DNA of 64,000 bases from Bufo bufo (GCF_905171765.1 NC_053390.1:211983359-212047358); one strand, 5' to 3'; positions 1 to 12,806 are shown, numbered from the stretch's first letter. Numbers and translations are program-made. Notes: generated from the sequence alone by a model not told the origin.

Positions 1-180
1 ACATCATAGTGCTCCGAGGAACAGGCGCAGTGGAGATGTCTGAGCAGGGAAGCTAATGCGAGCCTTCACAAACAGCTGATCGGTGGGGAGGTCCTAAGTG
101 TAGGATCTCCGCTGATCAGATGCTTGTGACCTATCCAAAGGATAGATTGTCGGTAAGAAAAAGGCAGAGAACCCCTTTGC

Positions 181-735
181 AGAAAAGCATAAGGAAACCC
201 GTTTGGAGTTTGTCAAACACATGGAAGGTGGCTCTATAGTCAGATGAAACTAAAACTGAAGTATTCACAAGAACCCCATTCCCACAATGAAGCATGGTGG
301 ATGTATCATGCTATGTGGATGCTTTTCATCAGCAGGGACTGGAAAACTTGTCACAACTGAAGGAAAAATGGATGACATTAAATACTGGGCAATACTTGAG
401 GAAACCTGTTTTAGTCTGCCAAAGATTTGAGACTGGGACAAAGAGTCACCTGCCAGCAGGACAATGACCCTAAAGATGCTAAAGCTACACTGCAGTGGTT
501 TCAGTGGAAACTTGAAATGGGCAAGTCAAAGCCCAGAATTCAATCCATCTGGGAAACCGTGGCGTGACTTGTAGACTGCTGGACACAAACGCAAACTTGG
601 AGCTGTCTTGCCTAGAAGAATGGGCAAAATTATTAGTATTTAAATGTGCCAAGCTAGTAGAGACATACCCCAAGAGACTTGTATCTGTAATTGCCGCAAA
701 AGTCTCATTTACGGATACAGGGAGAACTTCAAGTA
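181..735 (+). pseudogene. Tc1-like transposase, decayed
   Basis: Broken reading frames translate to pieces typical of Tc1 transposases. Near 287 there is [20 protein letters not shown] (the usual form is [18 protein letters not shown]). Near 427-475 there is [16 protein letters not shown], which holds the second catalytic Asp. Near 525 there is WASQSPEFNP, and the C-terminal end at 610-710 reads EEWAKLLVFKCAKLVETYPK. The pieces lie in order but in at least three frames with several stops, so this is an old copy. The N-terminal helix-turn-helix and the first catalytic Asp are not recognisable. Terminal inverted repeats were not found. The element lies in the SH2B3 intron, antisense to the gene. 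Confidence 0.88.
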
Positions 736-3700
736 TCAGTGGTTTCAAGAGTCAGGGAGGGGGTAAGAAGGGCAATAGGAAGTGATCCCCAGGGGAGCAC
801 AGAGGGGAACATCTGGGTCTACAGCCCTTACCCCAGGTAACAAGTGCTACAGCTGGGGCTCTCTCCTCATCTTTTCTGGAGTTGGGGGAAGGGGGTGGTT
901 TGATCCCAGATCATCTCATGGACAGAGAGGTGTAGGGGACCCAGAAGCTGATTTAGGATAAGTCAACAATAACAGATTGGCAGGGGCACCCCTGTTGATC
1001 GGCTATTTGAACGCAGAGCTTGTATAAGTGCTGCGTTTACCTCCTCGCCGTCAACACTGCAGCGATATGCTGTGTAAATACAGCCCCACCGTCCCATTCA
1101 CTTCAATGGGACGGCTCCCTCCTATTCTGCCATTTTTTTTAAATGCACATCAGTGTTCCTGATCGGAGGTACTCACTGCATGTCCTAATTCTGTCCGTTT
1201 TTGCAGATCAGATTAGCCATTTCTATTCATGCGAAGGAGGAAAAACAGAATGCACATAGTAATTTATTTTTATTTTTTCACAGACCAGTTTTTTTTGCAG
1301 ACAGAAATTCAGCCACGGTGATGTGAATAAGCTCTAAGGGTCATCTTATTTCACAGCTCAGATACATTACTGACAATAAAAGTCAGAGAAAGCAAAAAAT
1401 GGTGCCCGTGGCAGCTCAGTGGTGAAAACCTTGTACTAATTTAGATAAGACAATGCAGTTACCTTCTACCAAAATAAGAAATGTGCGAGAGCTAGGCGAT
1501 CACAGAGCTGTACAGGCGGTTGCTGCAATGCAAGTGTCTTTATTCTGTGTCATACCCAGAATGCAAAACAATGTGGTCTAGGAATAAATGAACACACACA
1601 ATATTCACGTAAAACAATGTCATGAGCCTTAGAAAGGAGTAGTCATTCTACCACCTTCGAAGAATGATGATGATTCAAATCGTTAGTTAAAAAGGAAGAG
1701 TATTTTCTCCCACATCACTTGAACGGTAAATCACAGGAAGGAAAAGAACAACCGAAAACGACTGTAAATCCAGAGGATTATCCATCTCTGTTTAGCTGAT
1801 GGAAATATGAATCCCTTGAAATAATATAATAATGAATATTAACACTGCTCAAAAACAGCAGCATATGTATCTCCTGAACCTATTACGTAATGGGCTCTGT
1901 CCCCTTCACGTTTTCAGTTTTTCTTCTACTGATTATTTCATTCCTTCCCCCTGCATCGTCTTTGGTCTTCACGGTGTGGAAAGTCTACTGCACAGAAGAT
2001 GGCCTGGCATGATGCAATATCTTCAGGGTGTAGTCGTGTGATGGCCTATATCATACACACAACATGTGAGGCCAGATTATGGCCCACAACTCCGGCACAG
2101 GGACATGTCTATGTCTGTCTAAGCGGGGGTGTAAGATACACTCTAGCACTTAGGTTCCTCTTGTTATCCTTTTAGCTATCTGTAAGGCTATGCAGGATTC
2201 ATTCGGGGTCTCAGTTGCAGATTCTGTTAAAAATATGGAACGAAAAAGCGCAGCTGGAGATTTCTAATGGAAAACTGATGGATCCCATTACAGTCAATTC
2301 ATTAGCGTCGCTTTTTGCCTCTAGTGCTTCTGTTATTTTCATTGTTCTGCTTCCATAACGGAGCAAACCAACAGAAGTTGAGATGCTAGTGTAAAGCCAA
2401 CCTAACTGTACAGTTTCATACTTGAAGTAGGTAATTATTATATTGTACATTTATAAAGTGTTTGTCTGGCTGGTAAAAATAAAATATATATATGGTCACG
2501 TGGCTTAAAAATGACCACCGCTCAGCCAAAGGACCAAGGAAGTAGGACTAGTGGAGGAAGCTTTGAAATGGGAGCAGCGAGGGATTGTGGACAACCCCTT
2601 TAAAACTTCAGTTGTCCTCTTTTGTCAACTTAAAAAAAAATGAAATTCAGCAATATCTGTTCTCTGGAAACCTGGGTAGCAGCCAACATGACGGCTGATA
2701 CAGCTTCTGCTCATGTCAGCTTCTTGTACCACCACCACACAGGCTCTGTAGGAGAGTTCGGTGACGGCCCCTTAATAGATATCTCTGCAATCAGTTCACA
2801 CACTGGACCCTATTCTCTAGAGGTCTATATCACCATATAATAATAGACCATATCACAAGAACAGATATTATCCAAATGATGCTTAACTTTTGGGTCATTT
2901 AGATATATTATACTAAACACGTGAGTACTGTGATACAAAAAGCATGATTGTTGGAGGAGCTGGCGGACGCACTGGTCATCTTAAAACATAATGTACATAG
3001 TAACATGCAGACACATAAAAGTACTTGAAGTTAGGCTAAGTTCACATCAGGCCGTTTCTAGCATTTATTCAGTTAAAGAACGTTTTTTGTCCAGCTGATT
3101 CCAGGCTATCTATGCCGTCAAAGTGAATGTAGCCTTAATTTCAATGGTGTAATATTAGCATCAGGTAAACTGTCAGAAATACCCTAATATTTCTTCTAAT
3201 GTACTTTCTATGTTGATTTTAAACTTTTACATGCAAAAAAGGCCCCCAAATTTTGGACGTTCCAGAAGGTACACTTTAAAGGGGTCTTGCAAGACTTTTT
3301 AACTCTGGATAGGTCATCAGTACCTGATCGGTGGGGGTCTGACACCCGGGACCCACGCCGATCAGCTAGTCAAAAAGCTCCTGTTAGGAAAGGGCAGTGC
3401 AGATGTGGACTTAGCCTAAGATATGTTCCTTTTTTGTTTCATATTCTTGCTTATCCACAACACTGTATGTGTCAAGGCATGGACAACAAACAACTCTGCT
3501 TTGAAGAACGTGTCACCGGTGGTGTCACGTTACTTGTCTTCCAAGAACTCAAAAGCAGAGTCTAATTTGTACTTGTAAATTCCAGGAAGTGTCTTCAATA
3601 ATTCTAATTAAAGGCCTGCCCCACTAGCACAGAGTAAACAGACGAGAGGAATTGTCATACTTCTTTAAAATATAGATTTTTGACTAGTATTTTATATTTT

Positions 3701-5176
3701 AAATTAGCTGCTTATGTAAATAGGATGTCATACTTAGTTCAATATATTTTTTGAAAGCATTTTACCCATCTCCTCATCCTCCAGGTCATTTAAGCAGTGT
3801 CTGTGGAGGAAGTCTAGACATAAATCTGCTGACACAATTTGCTTAGATTCTCGCTCAATCGACTGCAGTGATTATAGCCTAGTCTAAAAAGCACAAAAAA
3901 ATGTAACTATATATAAAGCATCATTTATCATTAATCAAAATATTGATAAAAAGTATGGCTATCATTAGTCTCTTCTGTCAAGGCCATATCAGGTAAGGGT
4001 TGCTCAGCCGACTACATTTAAAATCGAGCATTAAAGCATTAATAGGGTTGTTTTTTTTAAAGCTCAGTATGGTATAAAATAATAAAATAAGTCACGCTCA
4101 CCTTCCGATCTATGCCGCCAGAGGCCATTTCCTGTGGGTTGAGAGAGACCAGGTAATATTACGACTTATTTTATACCATACTGGACTTTTGTTTTTTTAT
4201 GTTAACTGGCTGGACAACCCCTTTAAAACATTCAAGCAATTGACCTAAGCTGACTATAACAAGCGATCACTAGATTGCCAATTGTATTCTGAAATGGATT
4301 AATCCATCACAGAATACAGCATTCAGTGTATTCCAATGCAGTGCTGCCTCCTACAGGCCCGTATCACTGAAATAGAACAGCTTTACCAATCTCAGCCATA
4401 GGGGGGGCTGTTATCGAAGCAAGAGTGGTTGGCGCCTGCATTTTCAGCACCCATATGCTGTAGTCAAACTTATGGCCGATCGCAGACATTAGCCCTAGGC
4501 CTCTGCCTGATGGCTATGGCAAGCGGATACCATCTTTAAATTGAAGACTCCTGCCGTACATGTATGGCAGCAGTCATCAAGGGGTTACACGGATTGACAG
4601 ATGGATACATTATTCATTGCAGACAAGACTTTTTCTTCCGCCAAAGAATGGGAGCGGCAACTAAGCGAGCATAACTGATGCTCAAAAGCAAACATTTAAA
4701 CAAATGGGGGACCCACATGATTTTCTGTTCCTCTGATGGAACAGAATTACAGAAAGGTCAACGCAGATGTGAAGATGCCCTCAGACTGACAAGCAGTTGT
4801 CTACAAGACATAAGAGAGGACGGGCACAATGCAGAGTTATGAGAAAAGATGCTCTAGAACTGTTACATTATAGAGACTACAAGTATTTACTAAAGTAAAT
4901 CGCACAGCCCACTTAGCTGCTGCTGTAACTAGGACCACCGCCATGAAAGGCTGAGATGGGGCAACCAATGGGGTCTTCCGGGATTATTATGGTATTTAAT
5001 AGATACGCTCATGTTGTTATTTTTTTGTTTGAACTCTCCTAATATGTTTTCACCTTGTGAACCAATCACTCTGGTTTGTTTCCATTCAACAGCATTTTCT
5101 GTTGTTGTATCCATGCTAACCCATGATGCACTTCTCCTTTCTCTGCCACAGCTCCAGTGCCCACCCTAACACCACC
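736..5176. other. Intronic sequence without a recognisable gene
   Basis: Only short open frames with no family resemblance are present. Small repeat remnants can be seen. At 3033-3136 there is half of a foldback repeat (AGGCTAAGTTCACATC ... GTGAATGTAGCCT). At 3294-3370 there is the frog-typical phrase CTGATCGGTGGGGGTCTGAC. At 4061-4225 an inverted pair (AGTATGGTATAAAATA and TATTTTATACCATACT) ends in GACAACCCCTTTAA. Nothing here supports an exon. Confidence 0.6.
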
Positions 5177-5385
5177 CAGCTGGTTTATAGCTCCTCCCAC
5201 CAGTTAGTTACATAGACACTCCCCTATCACTGCCCCCAATAACACATAGCTGGTTTATAGCTCCTCCCACCAGTTAGTTACATAGACACTCCCTTATCAC
5301 TGCCCCCAATAACACACAGCTGGTTTATAGCTCCTCCCACCAGTTAGTTACATAGACACGTCCCTATCCCTGCCCCTGTGTGGAC
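5177..5385. repeat. 70-bp tandem repeat, three copies
   Basis: The phrase AGCTGGTTTATAGCTCCTCC recurs with its A at 5178, 5248 and 5318, an exact 70-bp period. Each unit continues with CACCAGTTAGTTACATAGAC and a C-rich stretch. The first two copies are nearly identical, and the third diverges in its last 20 bases. This looks like a young local duplication. Confidence 0.93.
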
Positions 5386-5734
5386 ATAACATCACAGGAA
5401 ATAAGAAAGAGCTGCTTGGACATGGTCATGTGACCACAGCCCAGAACTTAAAATAGAAGGAAAAAATTAGGGATCGACCGATTATTGGTTTTACCGATAT
5501 TATCGGCCGATATTCAGGATTTTGACAGTTATCGGTATCGGCATCTATTTTGCCGATATTTTGCCTGTGTTCCCTCAGCAGCACAGGGGAGAAGGAAGCA
5601 GTGTCTCCCTCCCCCTGTGATGCTGCTGCCGCTGCCGCCAATGAAGAGACAGATGGGAAGAGGAGGGGAGGGGCTGTGGCCACTGCGCCACCAATGATGT
5701 TAACTTACTCATTCATTCAAATTGAACAGGAGGA

Positions 5735-5872
5735 GGGAGCTGGCTGCAGAATCACATAGCCGGCTCCCGACCGCGATCCGCGGTAGTTAACCCCTCAGGT
5801 GCCGCGGATCGCAGCTACCGCTCATAGAGGTCGGGAGCCGGCTATGTGATTCTGCAGCCAGCTCCCGCCTCC
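5735..5872. repeat. Palindrome inside the hAT-like element
   Basis: GGAGCTGGCTGCAGAATCAC at 5737 is matched by its reverse complement GTGATTCTGCAGCCAGCTCC near 5847. The arms continue through AGCCGGCTCCCGACC towards a loop near 5800, where CCGCGGATCGCAGC mirrors GCGATCCGCGG. Confidence 0.85.
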
Positions 5873-5902
5873 TGTATATGAATAAATGAGAGATTTATCT
5901 TC

Positions 5903-6163
5903 ATTGGTGGCGCAGTGCGGCCCCCCAAGCCCCCCAGTATTATTCATTGGTTGTGCGCAGTGCGCCCTCCACAAGCCCCCCAGTATTATTCATTGGTGGC
6001 GCAGTGCACCCCCCCAAGCCCCCCAGTATTAATCATTGGTGGTGCAGTACGCCCCCCCACCCCCACATTAAAAACATTGGTGGCGCAGTGCGCTCCCCAC
6101 CACCGTATTAAAAACATTGTGCCCCCCACCCCCCCTACCATTAATCATTGGTGGCAGTGGCCA
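5903..6163. repeat. Degenerate tandem array built on CATTGGTGGCGCAGTGCG
   Basis: There are about five units of roughly 50 bp, each consisting of CATTGGTGG(C/T)GCAGTGCG, a C-run, AGCCCCCCAGTATTA and back again. A related array, with CATTGGTGGCCAGTGCGGCC as its core, fills both arms of the palindrome at 41145-42540. Confidence 0.8.
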
Positions 6164-6187
6164 CAGGGTCCCCTCTCCCCTCCTCCT

Positions 6188-6276
6188 CCGATCGGAGCCC
6201 CAGCAGTGTAAGCCTGGGGCTCCGATCGGTTACCATGGCAGCCAGGACGCTATTGAAGCCCTGGCTGCCATGGTAA
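6188..6276. repeat. GC-rich module shared with the 41-kb palindrome
   Basis: The module contains CCGATCGGAGCCCCAG, a short loop, CTGGGGCTCCGATCGG, then TTACCATGGCAGCCAGGACG and CCTGGCTGCCATGGTAA. It is two consecutive hairpins. A close copy lies at 41703-41790, where it also follows a CATTGGTGGC array. Confidence 0.85.
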
Positions 6277-6426
6277 GCTCCAGGCTGTGTGTGCACAAAG
6301 CACAGAGCAGCAGGGACAGTGTAAGCTCCTATTCACCCTGGTAGATCTCTATCAGGGTGAATAGGACAAGGGTTCTAGTCCCTAAGGGGGCTAAAAGTTA
6401 GTAAAAAAAAAAACAACACCAAAATA

Positions 6427-6971
6427 TTAAAGCGAACCTTTCACCAGGATTTCACCTAATAAACTATTACCAGTACCTTATAGATTATGCTCATTCTGTT
6501 TAAATGCATTCTTGTCCCGCTTTCCTGGGATGTATATTGATGAAAAAAACGACTTATAAAGTCCTTGTCTCCAGCTCCTGCAGTCACGGTGGAAGTCAAG
6601 GGGGTAGCCCTTCCCTCACTCTGGGCTGTAACTCCCCTGCCCTAACCCCTCCTCTAACTAGTGTAACTGACACCCGGCTCAGTCGCCGGGACCGCGCTTG
6701 TACTGGCGGCGCATGTGCTGTTGGTCTCCGTAGCAGCGCGATCCCGTCTATCGCGCGACTGAAGCGCGATCCTGTAAGTGAATTGCGCATGCGCCGTTCG
6801 TCCCCGATGCCTCCCTGTCTTCTATTCAGGCGCGCGCTTCATAAGTCGTTTTTTTCATCAATATACATCCCAGGAAAGCGGGACAAGAATGCATTTAAAC
6901 AGAATGAGCATAATCTATAAGGTACTGGTAATAGTTTATTAGGTGAAATCCTGGTGAAAGGTTCGCTTTAA
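6427..6971. mobile_element. TTAA-flanked foldback MITE (piggyBac-like ends), nested
   Basis: The left end reads TTAAAGCGAACCTTTCACC and the right end is its exact reverse complement, with TTAA at both outer edges as in piggyBac-type insertions. The arms are about 130 bp each; TAGATTATGCTCATTCTGTT at 6482 is mirrored by AACAGAATGAGCATAATCTA at 6899. The GC-rich centre codes for nothing recognisable. It sits inside the hAT-like element 5468-7182 and is therefore younger than it. Confidence 0.88.
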
Positions 6972-7190
6972 GTATAAATGAAAAAGAAAGATTTACAAAA
7001 AAATAAAATAAAATACACATTAACAATAAACATATTCATTTTCAGCAGATTTGTGTAGGATTATTATTATTTTTTTCAAAAATGAAAATTCACACAATAT
7101 CTGTATAAATTATCGGCTATCGCCCTGAAAGTTCACAAATTATCGGTATCGGCCCTAAAAAATCAATATCGGTCGATCCCTAGAAAAAAG

Positions 7191-8741
7191 GTAAAAGTAA
7201 TACCGTACATTAAAAAACTACAGCTACTTTCATAAATGATTATTTTAAAGGTTGCCGATTCTAAATCTGCTACGTGTCTGTCATGTACCTGCAGTCTAAC
7301 AGCCACCATCTGACGTCTTCTGAAGACAACTTACTGGAAATGGAAGGAGTTTGATGGCAGAACTTTGCCAGTTTTTCTGTGCTGTATTTGCACTGGTCAC
7401 ATGAAGTGTACCCATCGTAGTCATTCATATGGTTTGCCACCAGATGCAAAACTCAGCTAGCGGTTCATATATTGGAGCCCGGGTGGTTCTTGTAAACCTC
7501 CATCTTTTTGGTGGATGTCATCATTTTTCTTATACATGTTTTATTTCATATTTTGAAGTGTAAGTACAAGGGCCAGTTCATACAGAGTTTTTGGCATTGA
7601 TTTTGGGGCGTTTCAGCCACAAAAAACAGCTCCAAAAAACACAGAAACACAGCCTATTTATTTCAATGGGAAGCTGCACTTGAATTCTGACGCATAAAAA
7701 AACGGCATCAAAAACGAAGAAAGTAGAGCTTATATGAGAAGCAGTGAGCCGGGCAGATTGTGTGCATGAAATCCATTTTATCTACGGCTACAATGCAGGC
7801 TGGGGCAGAGGAATGCGCTGGAAATAACCCGTGATGGCTTGTTCAGGCACATAACGTGCGTACACACAGACTGTTTCTCAGGAAGGAAGTCGACTTGCTT
7901 TTCCAACAAAGATAAACTGTTCGATTGTGCCTAACATTGTACCGGACTAGAACAACAAAAGGTTAGAAATGCCGCAAGGAAACGGGCATTACTAGACTTC
8001 ACAATCTGTCTCTTGGCTGGTTATTAAGATCCATCCTGACTATGGAGAGCGGCATATAGAAATGAAATATTCCCAGGCGTTAGTGGGGTCTGCACAAGGG
8101 GAACCTCAAACCTTGACCCGCACTATATATACCACTTAACTCATGAAAGGGATTGCCCACAAGCTATAGAGAACCGTGCCTGGTCCTATGCCAAGCGATA
8201 TAAAGAAAAAAAAAAGTCTTTAGACTCTATAGCTAGATTACCGTACTTGTCCAAATCTCCAAAAGTCCTAGCCAGTCTCAGGAGCTTCCAAGGTGTAACT
8301 AAAAGGGTTTTCCGAGGTTAACAGTCCCACCGTTCCAGAGCTGCAGTTACCATCCTGGCTGGGTCCCTGCCAGTCTGGAGGTGATGAGGTCCCAAAAACC
8401 ACTGCTGCCAATCTCAGTATTAACATAGGTCACTGCGGTTATGCCAGACAGCCCCTTTAAGTAGTGTATATTTAAATGGGTATGGGTCAGTTAAGTTAAA
8501 ATTTAGAAACGGGTGTTCAAAGTCACAATAAACTTGTGAATTTCACCTGCATGGATACAGTTCTCTACTTCTTTGCTACTTGATGTCTACAGGATTTTGG
8601 GACGCATGACTTTTTAAAAATATATACGACTTATAAATTCAAAATAGGATTCATTGTGCAGCAAGACAATTACTCATTGATTAAAAATTGGCCCTGCTGG
8701 GGTTGGGGTTTTGGCACTGAGCAACTGGATTTCTGCAAGCC
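7191..8741. other. Intronic sequence without a recognisable gene
   Basis: I see no exon or structured element here. A weak relative of the foldback family lies at about 7570-7740, with TTTTGGCATTGATTTTGGGG and TATTTATTTCAATGGGAAGC. Confidence 0.5.
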
Positions 8742-9290
8742 TTAGGCTGCGTTCACACGGGAGAGATTTCCGCGCGGGTGCAATGCGGTAGGTGAACGCA
8801 TTGCACCCGCACTGAATCCGGACCCATTCATTTCAATGGGGCTGTTCAGATGAGCGATTATTTTCACGCATCACTTATGCGTTGCGTGAAAATCGCAGCA
8901 TGCTCTATATTCTGCGTTTTTCACGCAACGCAGGCCCCATAGAAGTGAATGGGGTTGCGTGAAAATCGCATGCATCCGCAAGCAAGTGCGGATGCGGTGC
9001 GATTTTCACGCACGGTTGCTAGGTGACTGTCTATACACTCTATTATTTTCCCTTATAACATGGTTATAAGGGAAAATAATAGCATTCTGAATACAGAATG
9101 CTTAGTAGGTGATCAATTGAGGGTTAAAAAATAAAAAAAAATTAACTCACCTTGTCCTCTTGTTCCCGTACTTCTCCCGGTCTTTAGTTCTTTAAAAAGA
9201 TGAACTATGGGCTAAAGGACCTTTGGTGACGTCAGATCACATGCTCCAATCACATGGTACATCACCGCGGTTGATCACTGCTGGCTGATA
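8742..9290. repeat. GC-rich foldback repeat, left part (TTAGGCTGCGTTCACACGG end)
   Basis: It begins TTAGGCTGCGTTCACACGG and contains repeated TTTTCACGCA / TGCGTGAAAATCGCA segments in both orientations. The hairpin at 9042-9084 (ATTATTTTCCCTTATAACAT with its reverse complement) and the following GAATACAGAATGC also occur in the element at 43622-44337. A matching right end was not found, so the copy looks truncated. Confidence 0.7.
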
Positions 9291-9738
9291 AATCCTTTAG
9301 TCTAAGTTTATACCACCTATATGTTGACTTGGTTTACAGCACCACATTAAAACCACGACCCCTTTCCAGTTGTTTGGCGAGTCACAAAAAGTGTCTAAAA
9401 AACATTTTGTAAAGAATTTACAGCAGTTTTTTGGTCCAAACTGTAGCATAATTCTGGCACATTTTGATTAGCAAATTTCCTGTACGATTTCCCTTAAACC
9501 ACAGAGACGTAGAAGTGTTGTACTCCTATGGCAACTAGAAAGCCCCAAAGATATAGGAGCGTGGCTGCACACGATGTGGATTGTCTGTGGATCTCATGTA
9601 CACTTTGCTTTTCTTATTAGGTGCAGAAATCCGGTTGCGCGAATTTTTAAATCTGTAGCATGTCAATGGTTCTGTAGAGCGGTTTTCACCATAGACTTCA
9701 ATGGGGTTGTTAACATAAAGAGAAAATCCACACCAAAA

Positions 9739-9972
9739 GGCTACATTCACACGAAAAACGGATCCGAAAAACACGGACACCGGCCCATGTGCGTTCTGCA
9801 ATTTTTGGACCGCACATGCTGTCGCTATCATAGAAAATGACATGTTCTATTTTTTATTTTTTTGCGGGACCGCGGCACGGAACTACGTATGTAGAAATGA
9901 ATGGGTCCGCACCTGTTCCGCAAAATTGCGAAACGGATGCGGACTCATTCATACGGTCGTGTGAATGTAGCC
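9739..9972. repeat. Foldback repeat with GGCTACATTCACACG ends
   Basis: GGCTACATTCACACG at the left is mirrored exactly by CGTGTGAATGTAGCC at the right. The interior carries GGATCCG, GGACCGCACATG, TGACATGTTCTATTTTT and AATGAATGGGTCCGCA, phrases that recur in other copies (24513-24780, 36959-37225, 63813-64000). Confidence 0.85.
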
Positions 9973-10123
9973 CAAAAAAAACTGCATAAAAACTGCACAA
10001 ATAAGTATAACACACCAAGACTGCGATAAATAGTGCAGATTTAGGTGCGTTTTATTGCGCAGTTTTGGTGCAGATTTCATTTGGATTTTCTGCACCATGT
10101 GCAGCCACCCTAAGTGTACAGGT

Positions 10124-10648
10124 AAGGCTATTTTCACACTTGCGTTTTTCTTTTCCGGCGTTGAGTTCCGTCCTAGGGGCTCAAATCCGGAAAAGAACTG
10201 ATCAGTTTTATCCCCATGCATTCTGAATGGAGAGTCAGTCCTTCAGGATGCATCAGGATGTCTTCAGTTCAGTCTTTTTGACTGATCAGGCTTTTCAGAA
10301 AAACGTAGCATGTTGTATTTTTACCTCCGGCCAAAAAGCCTGAACACTTTGACTGAACGCCGGATCAGGCCTTTTTCCCATTGACTTGCATTAACGCCGG
10401 ATCCGGCACTGTGTGTTCAGTCAAAACGGATCAGGCTTTTGCATGTTAAACCCGAAAAATGTGAAAAAAAAGTTAAAGTCCATAAATGGCGGATCCGTTT
10501 TTTCCAATGCATTTTTTCATTGTGATCAAAATCCTGATCAGGATTCAAATGTAATCCGTTTTCACACGTTTTTTCCGGATCCGGCGGGCAGTTCCGGTGT
10601 CGGAATTGAACGCCGGATTAAAACAACGCTAGTGTGAAAGTAGCCTAA
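10124..10648. repeat. Foldback repeat with AGGCTANTTTCACACT ends
   Basis: The left end is AAGGCTATTTTCACACTTGC and the right end is CGCTAGTGTGAAAGTAGCCT. GCCGGATC-type motifs occur in both orientations throughout. Related copies are at 39185-39642, 40735-42648, 42963-43395 and 47182-47677. Confidence 0.85.
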
Positions 10649-11112
10649 GTCCTCCGTAAACACACAAGTTAAGCTGCCCTTACCATGTCTTACACAGTTC
10701 TACAAAAGTGATTTTCAGATGAGTCATTTCGGTCACGAACACCCTGACAAACCTGTATCTTCCAGAGAGGTGGTTCTCCATCTACAGTGTAAATTAATAG
10801 CAAGCAATGCTGGAGTGTATGTGTGCTTACAATGGGTGGATTACAGCACAGAATGGGGGAGTCCCACACGCCGACAGCTGCACTGACAGAGTTGGTATCG
10901 TCAGTGCTGGCTTCCTGTAGCTGCATCTCCAGTTCTAAGAAGAATGTACTTTCTCTGCATCTGTAGCTTCAGACAGATCAGCTACTGGGATTTCTGAGGA
11001 GATGCCACATGACACAGAACAGACATATCTTTGTTACATTTGTGATTATATTGCATGAAATAGATGCTTTACTGACAATAGAATGCAGATCAACATAAGC
11101 TGAACCATAGCA
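10649..11112. other. Intronic sequence without a recognisable gene
   Basis: I see no coding similarity, foldback structure or tandem repeat in this stretch. Confidence 0.5.
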
Positions 11113-11235
11113 ATATAGAAAGAAATATTCCAGCACAGGATCACTTCTGACTTGGTTCGTCTTTATTGTTCGTGTTGCGCATTACATGTTCAGGACATCA
11201 CTTCCCACCACCACCGGTTGACATGTTTCGAACCT

Positions 11236-11612
11236 TAAGGCTAAATGCACACGATCAGGATTGCGTGCGGATTTTACGCGCGGATTTGCGTGCGGAAAAT
11301 CCGCACTGTAGTTTATGTACATTTTATTCTATGAGAATTTGGAATTCTCAGTGCACACGATGCAGATTTTTTCCGCGCGGATTTTGACCTGTGGTGCGGA
11401 TTTAAAAATCCGCAGCATGTCAATTTATTTTATTTTTCCTGACCGGATTTTCGTCATTCACTTAGTAAAATCCGCACAGAAACCGCACCAAATCCGCATG
11501 CAAATCTGCACCAATTGATGCGGATTGACCGCACAGAATTGCCTGCGAACACCTGCGGATTTCAGTGCGGATGCTCCGCACATAAATCCTGAACGTGTGC
11601 ATGTACCCTAAA
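11236..11612. repeat. Foldback repeat with GGCTAAATGCACACGATC end
   Basis: It starts TTAAGGCTAAATGCACACG and ends CGTGTGCATGTACCCTAA. The interior is rich in TGCGGATTT and AAATCCGCA in both orientations. It is nested inside the composite inverted element. Confidence 0.8.
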
Positions 11613-12806
11613 GGATAACTGTCATATTTTAACTCAAAATTAAATTTTCAGATATGTAGTTACTACTGAGGTGATAATCCATAATCACTATTTTTTTTCC
11701 TCACATACCCCATATTTAAGAAGATTCCATCCATAGCAGCCGTTATGCCTCTCCTCCCAAGATGACCACCTTCCCTCACTACCCAGAATGCGATGTGCTA
11801 ATTTCGGGAACGTGCTGCCTGAGTTGTCCACACTTCACGCCCTCTTCCTCCTGAGAGCCCATACATTTTAGCAAGTGGACGTTCAGCCTGGACACATAAA
11901 AACAATGGTAAGCATTAACCCTGGCATCTAAACGGGTGCTACCGACAGCAGAGCTGTCAGGGCACCCGGCAGAGGAGCAATCACAGCGGTCCCTGCCTTT
12001 GGACTCCGATCCCCTCAGTGAATGTTTTGGAGATCGGGCTGTGCTGTTGTGTTTCTGTGCCCTGATCTCTCGTTCAGGATGGCCGAGCCGGAGAAAATGT
12101 TTATTTCAGACAGGGAGGCAGTCCATCCCCCCACCCCTCCTCTCCCCTGCAATTGAACAGGATGGCCGAGCGGTTCAGTAGATTGTCAGCTGTAACATAC
12201 AGCTGTAAATCTACTGTAACTGCTGACTTTAGTGGATGTCTGCCGTTTAACCCCTACCTTGCTGCGGTCCAACAGACCGCTGTATGTAAGGGGTTGACTG
12301 TGAGGAAGCTCCCTCGTCCCCCCTCCCCTCACCTCCCATCCTAAACGGGAGATCAGGGCACAGAAACACAACAGCACAGCCCGATCTCCAAAGTACTCAC
12401 TGAGGGGATCGGAGTCGCGCTGCTGAACGTCAGTGCAGGGGTTTATGTATATTTCCTTTTTTTTTTACACGTGGCTGGGTACCTGGTGTAATGCTTAGAA
12501 CGTGATTTACAGCTCTCTATGCAGGAAGTAACTTCCTGGTTCAGACAGGAGCGATCACGCAGGGTGCGGTAATGCCCACTTCTACGTCCTTAGTCTTCTG
12601 AATGAAGAAACTGGGAGACGGAGGACACCTAGCAATGCTCTTTTAGCAGCAAAGCTAAAATGCCAGAGAGAGGACCGGACATGCAGGAATTACATGGTAA
12701 TTTAGTACCTAGCCAAAAGTATAAACTAGGGCACTAATGTAAACACAATGAGACAAATCCAATTCTATATAAAAAATAATAATAATATGACAGTTATCCT
12801 TTAAAG
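11608..12806. mobile_element. Foldback MITE with AAAGGATAACTGTCAT ends
   Basis: AAAGGATAACTGTCAT at 11610 is mirrored by ATGACAGTTATCCTTT at 12788. Inside, GATCGGGCTGTGCTGTTGTG near 12032 is mirrored by CACAACAGCACAGCCCGATC near 12367, so much of the element folds back on itself. No coding capacity was recognised. Confidence 0.8.

Larger units (their letters stand above)
5468..7182. mobile_element. Non-autonomous hAT-like transposon with TAGGGATCGACCGAT ends
   Basis: The left end TAGGGATCGACCGATTAT and the right end (reverse complement TAGGGATCGACCGATATTG) form terminal inverted repeats. Both ends are followed by clusters of TTATCGGTATCGGC-like subterminal motifs, possible transposase binding sites. 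The flanks GAAAAAAT (5460-5467) and GAAAAAAG (7183-7190) match at 7 of 8 positions, as expected for the 8-bp target duplication of hAT elements. No transposase is encoded. The interior holds a palindrome, a GC-rich tandem array, a shared GC-rich module and a nested TTAA element, listed separately. Confidence 0.85.
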
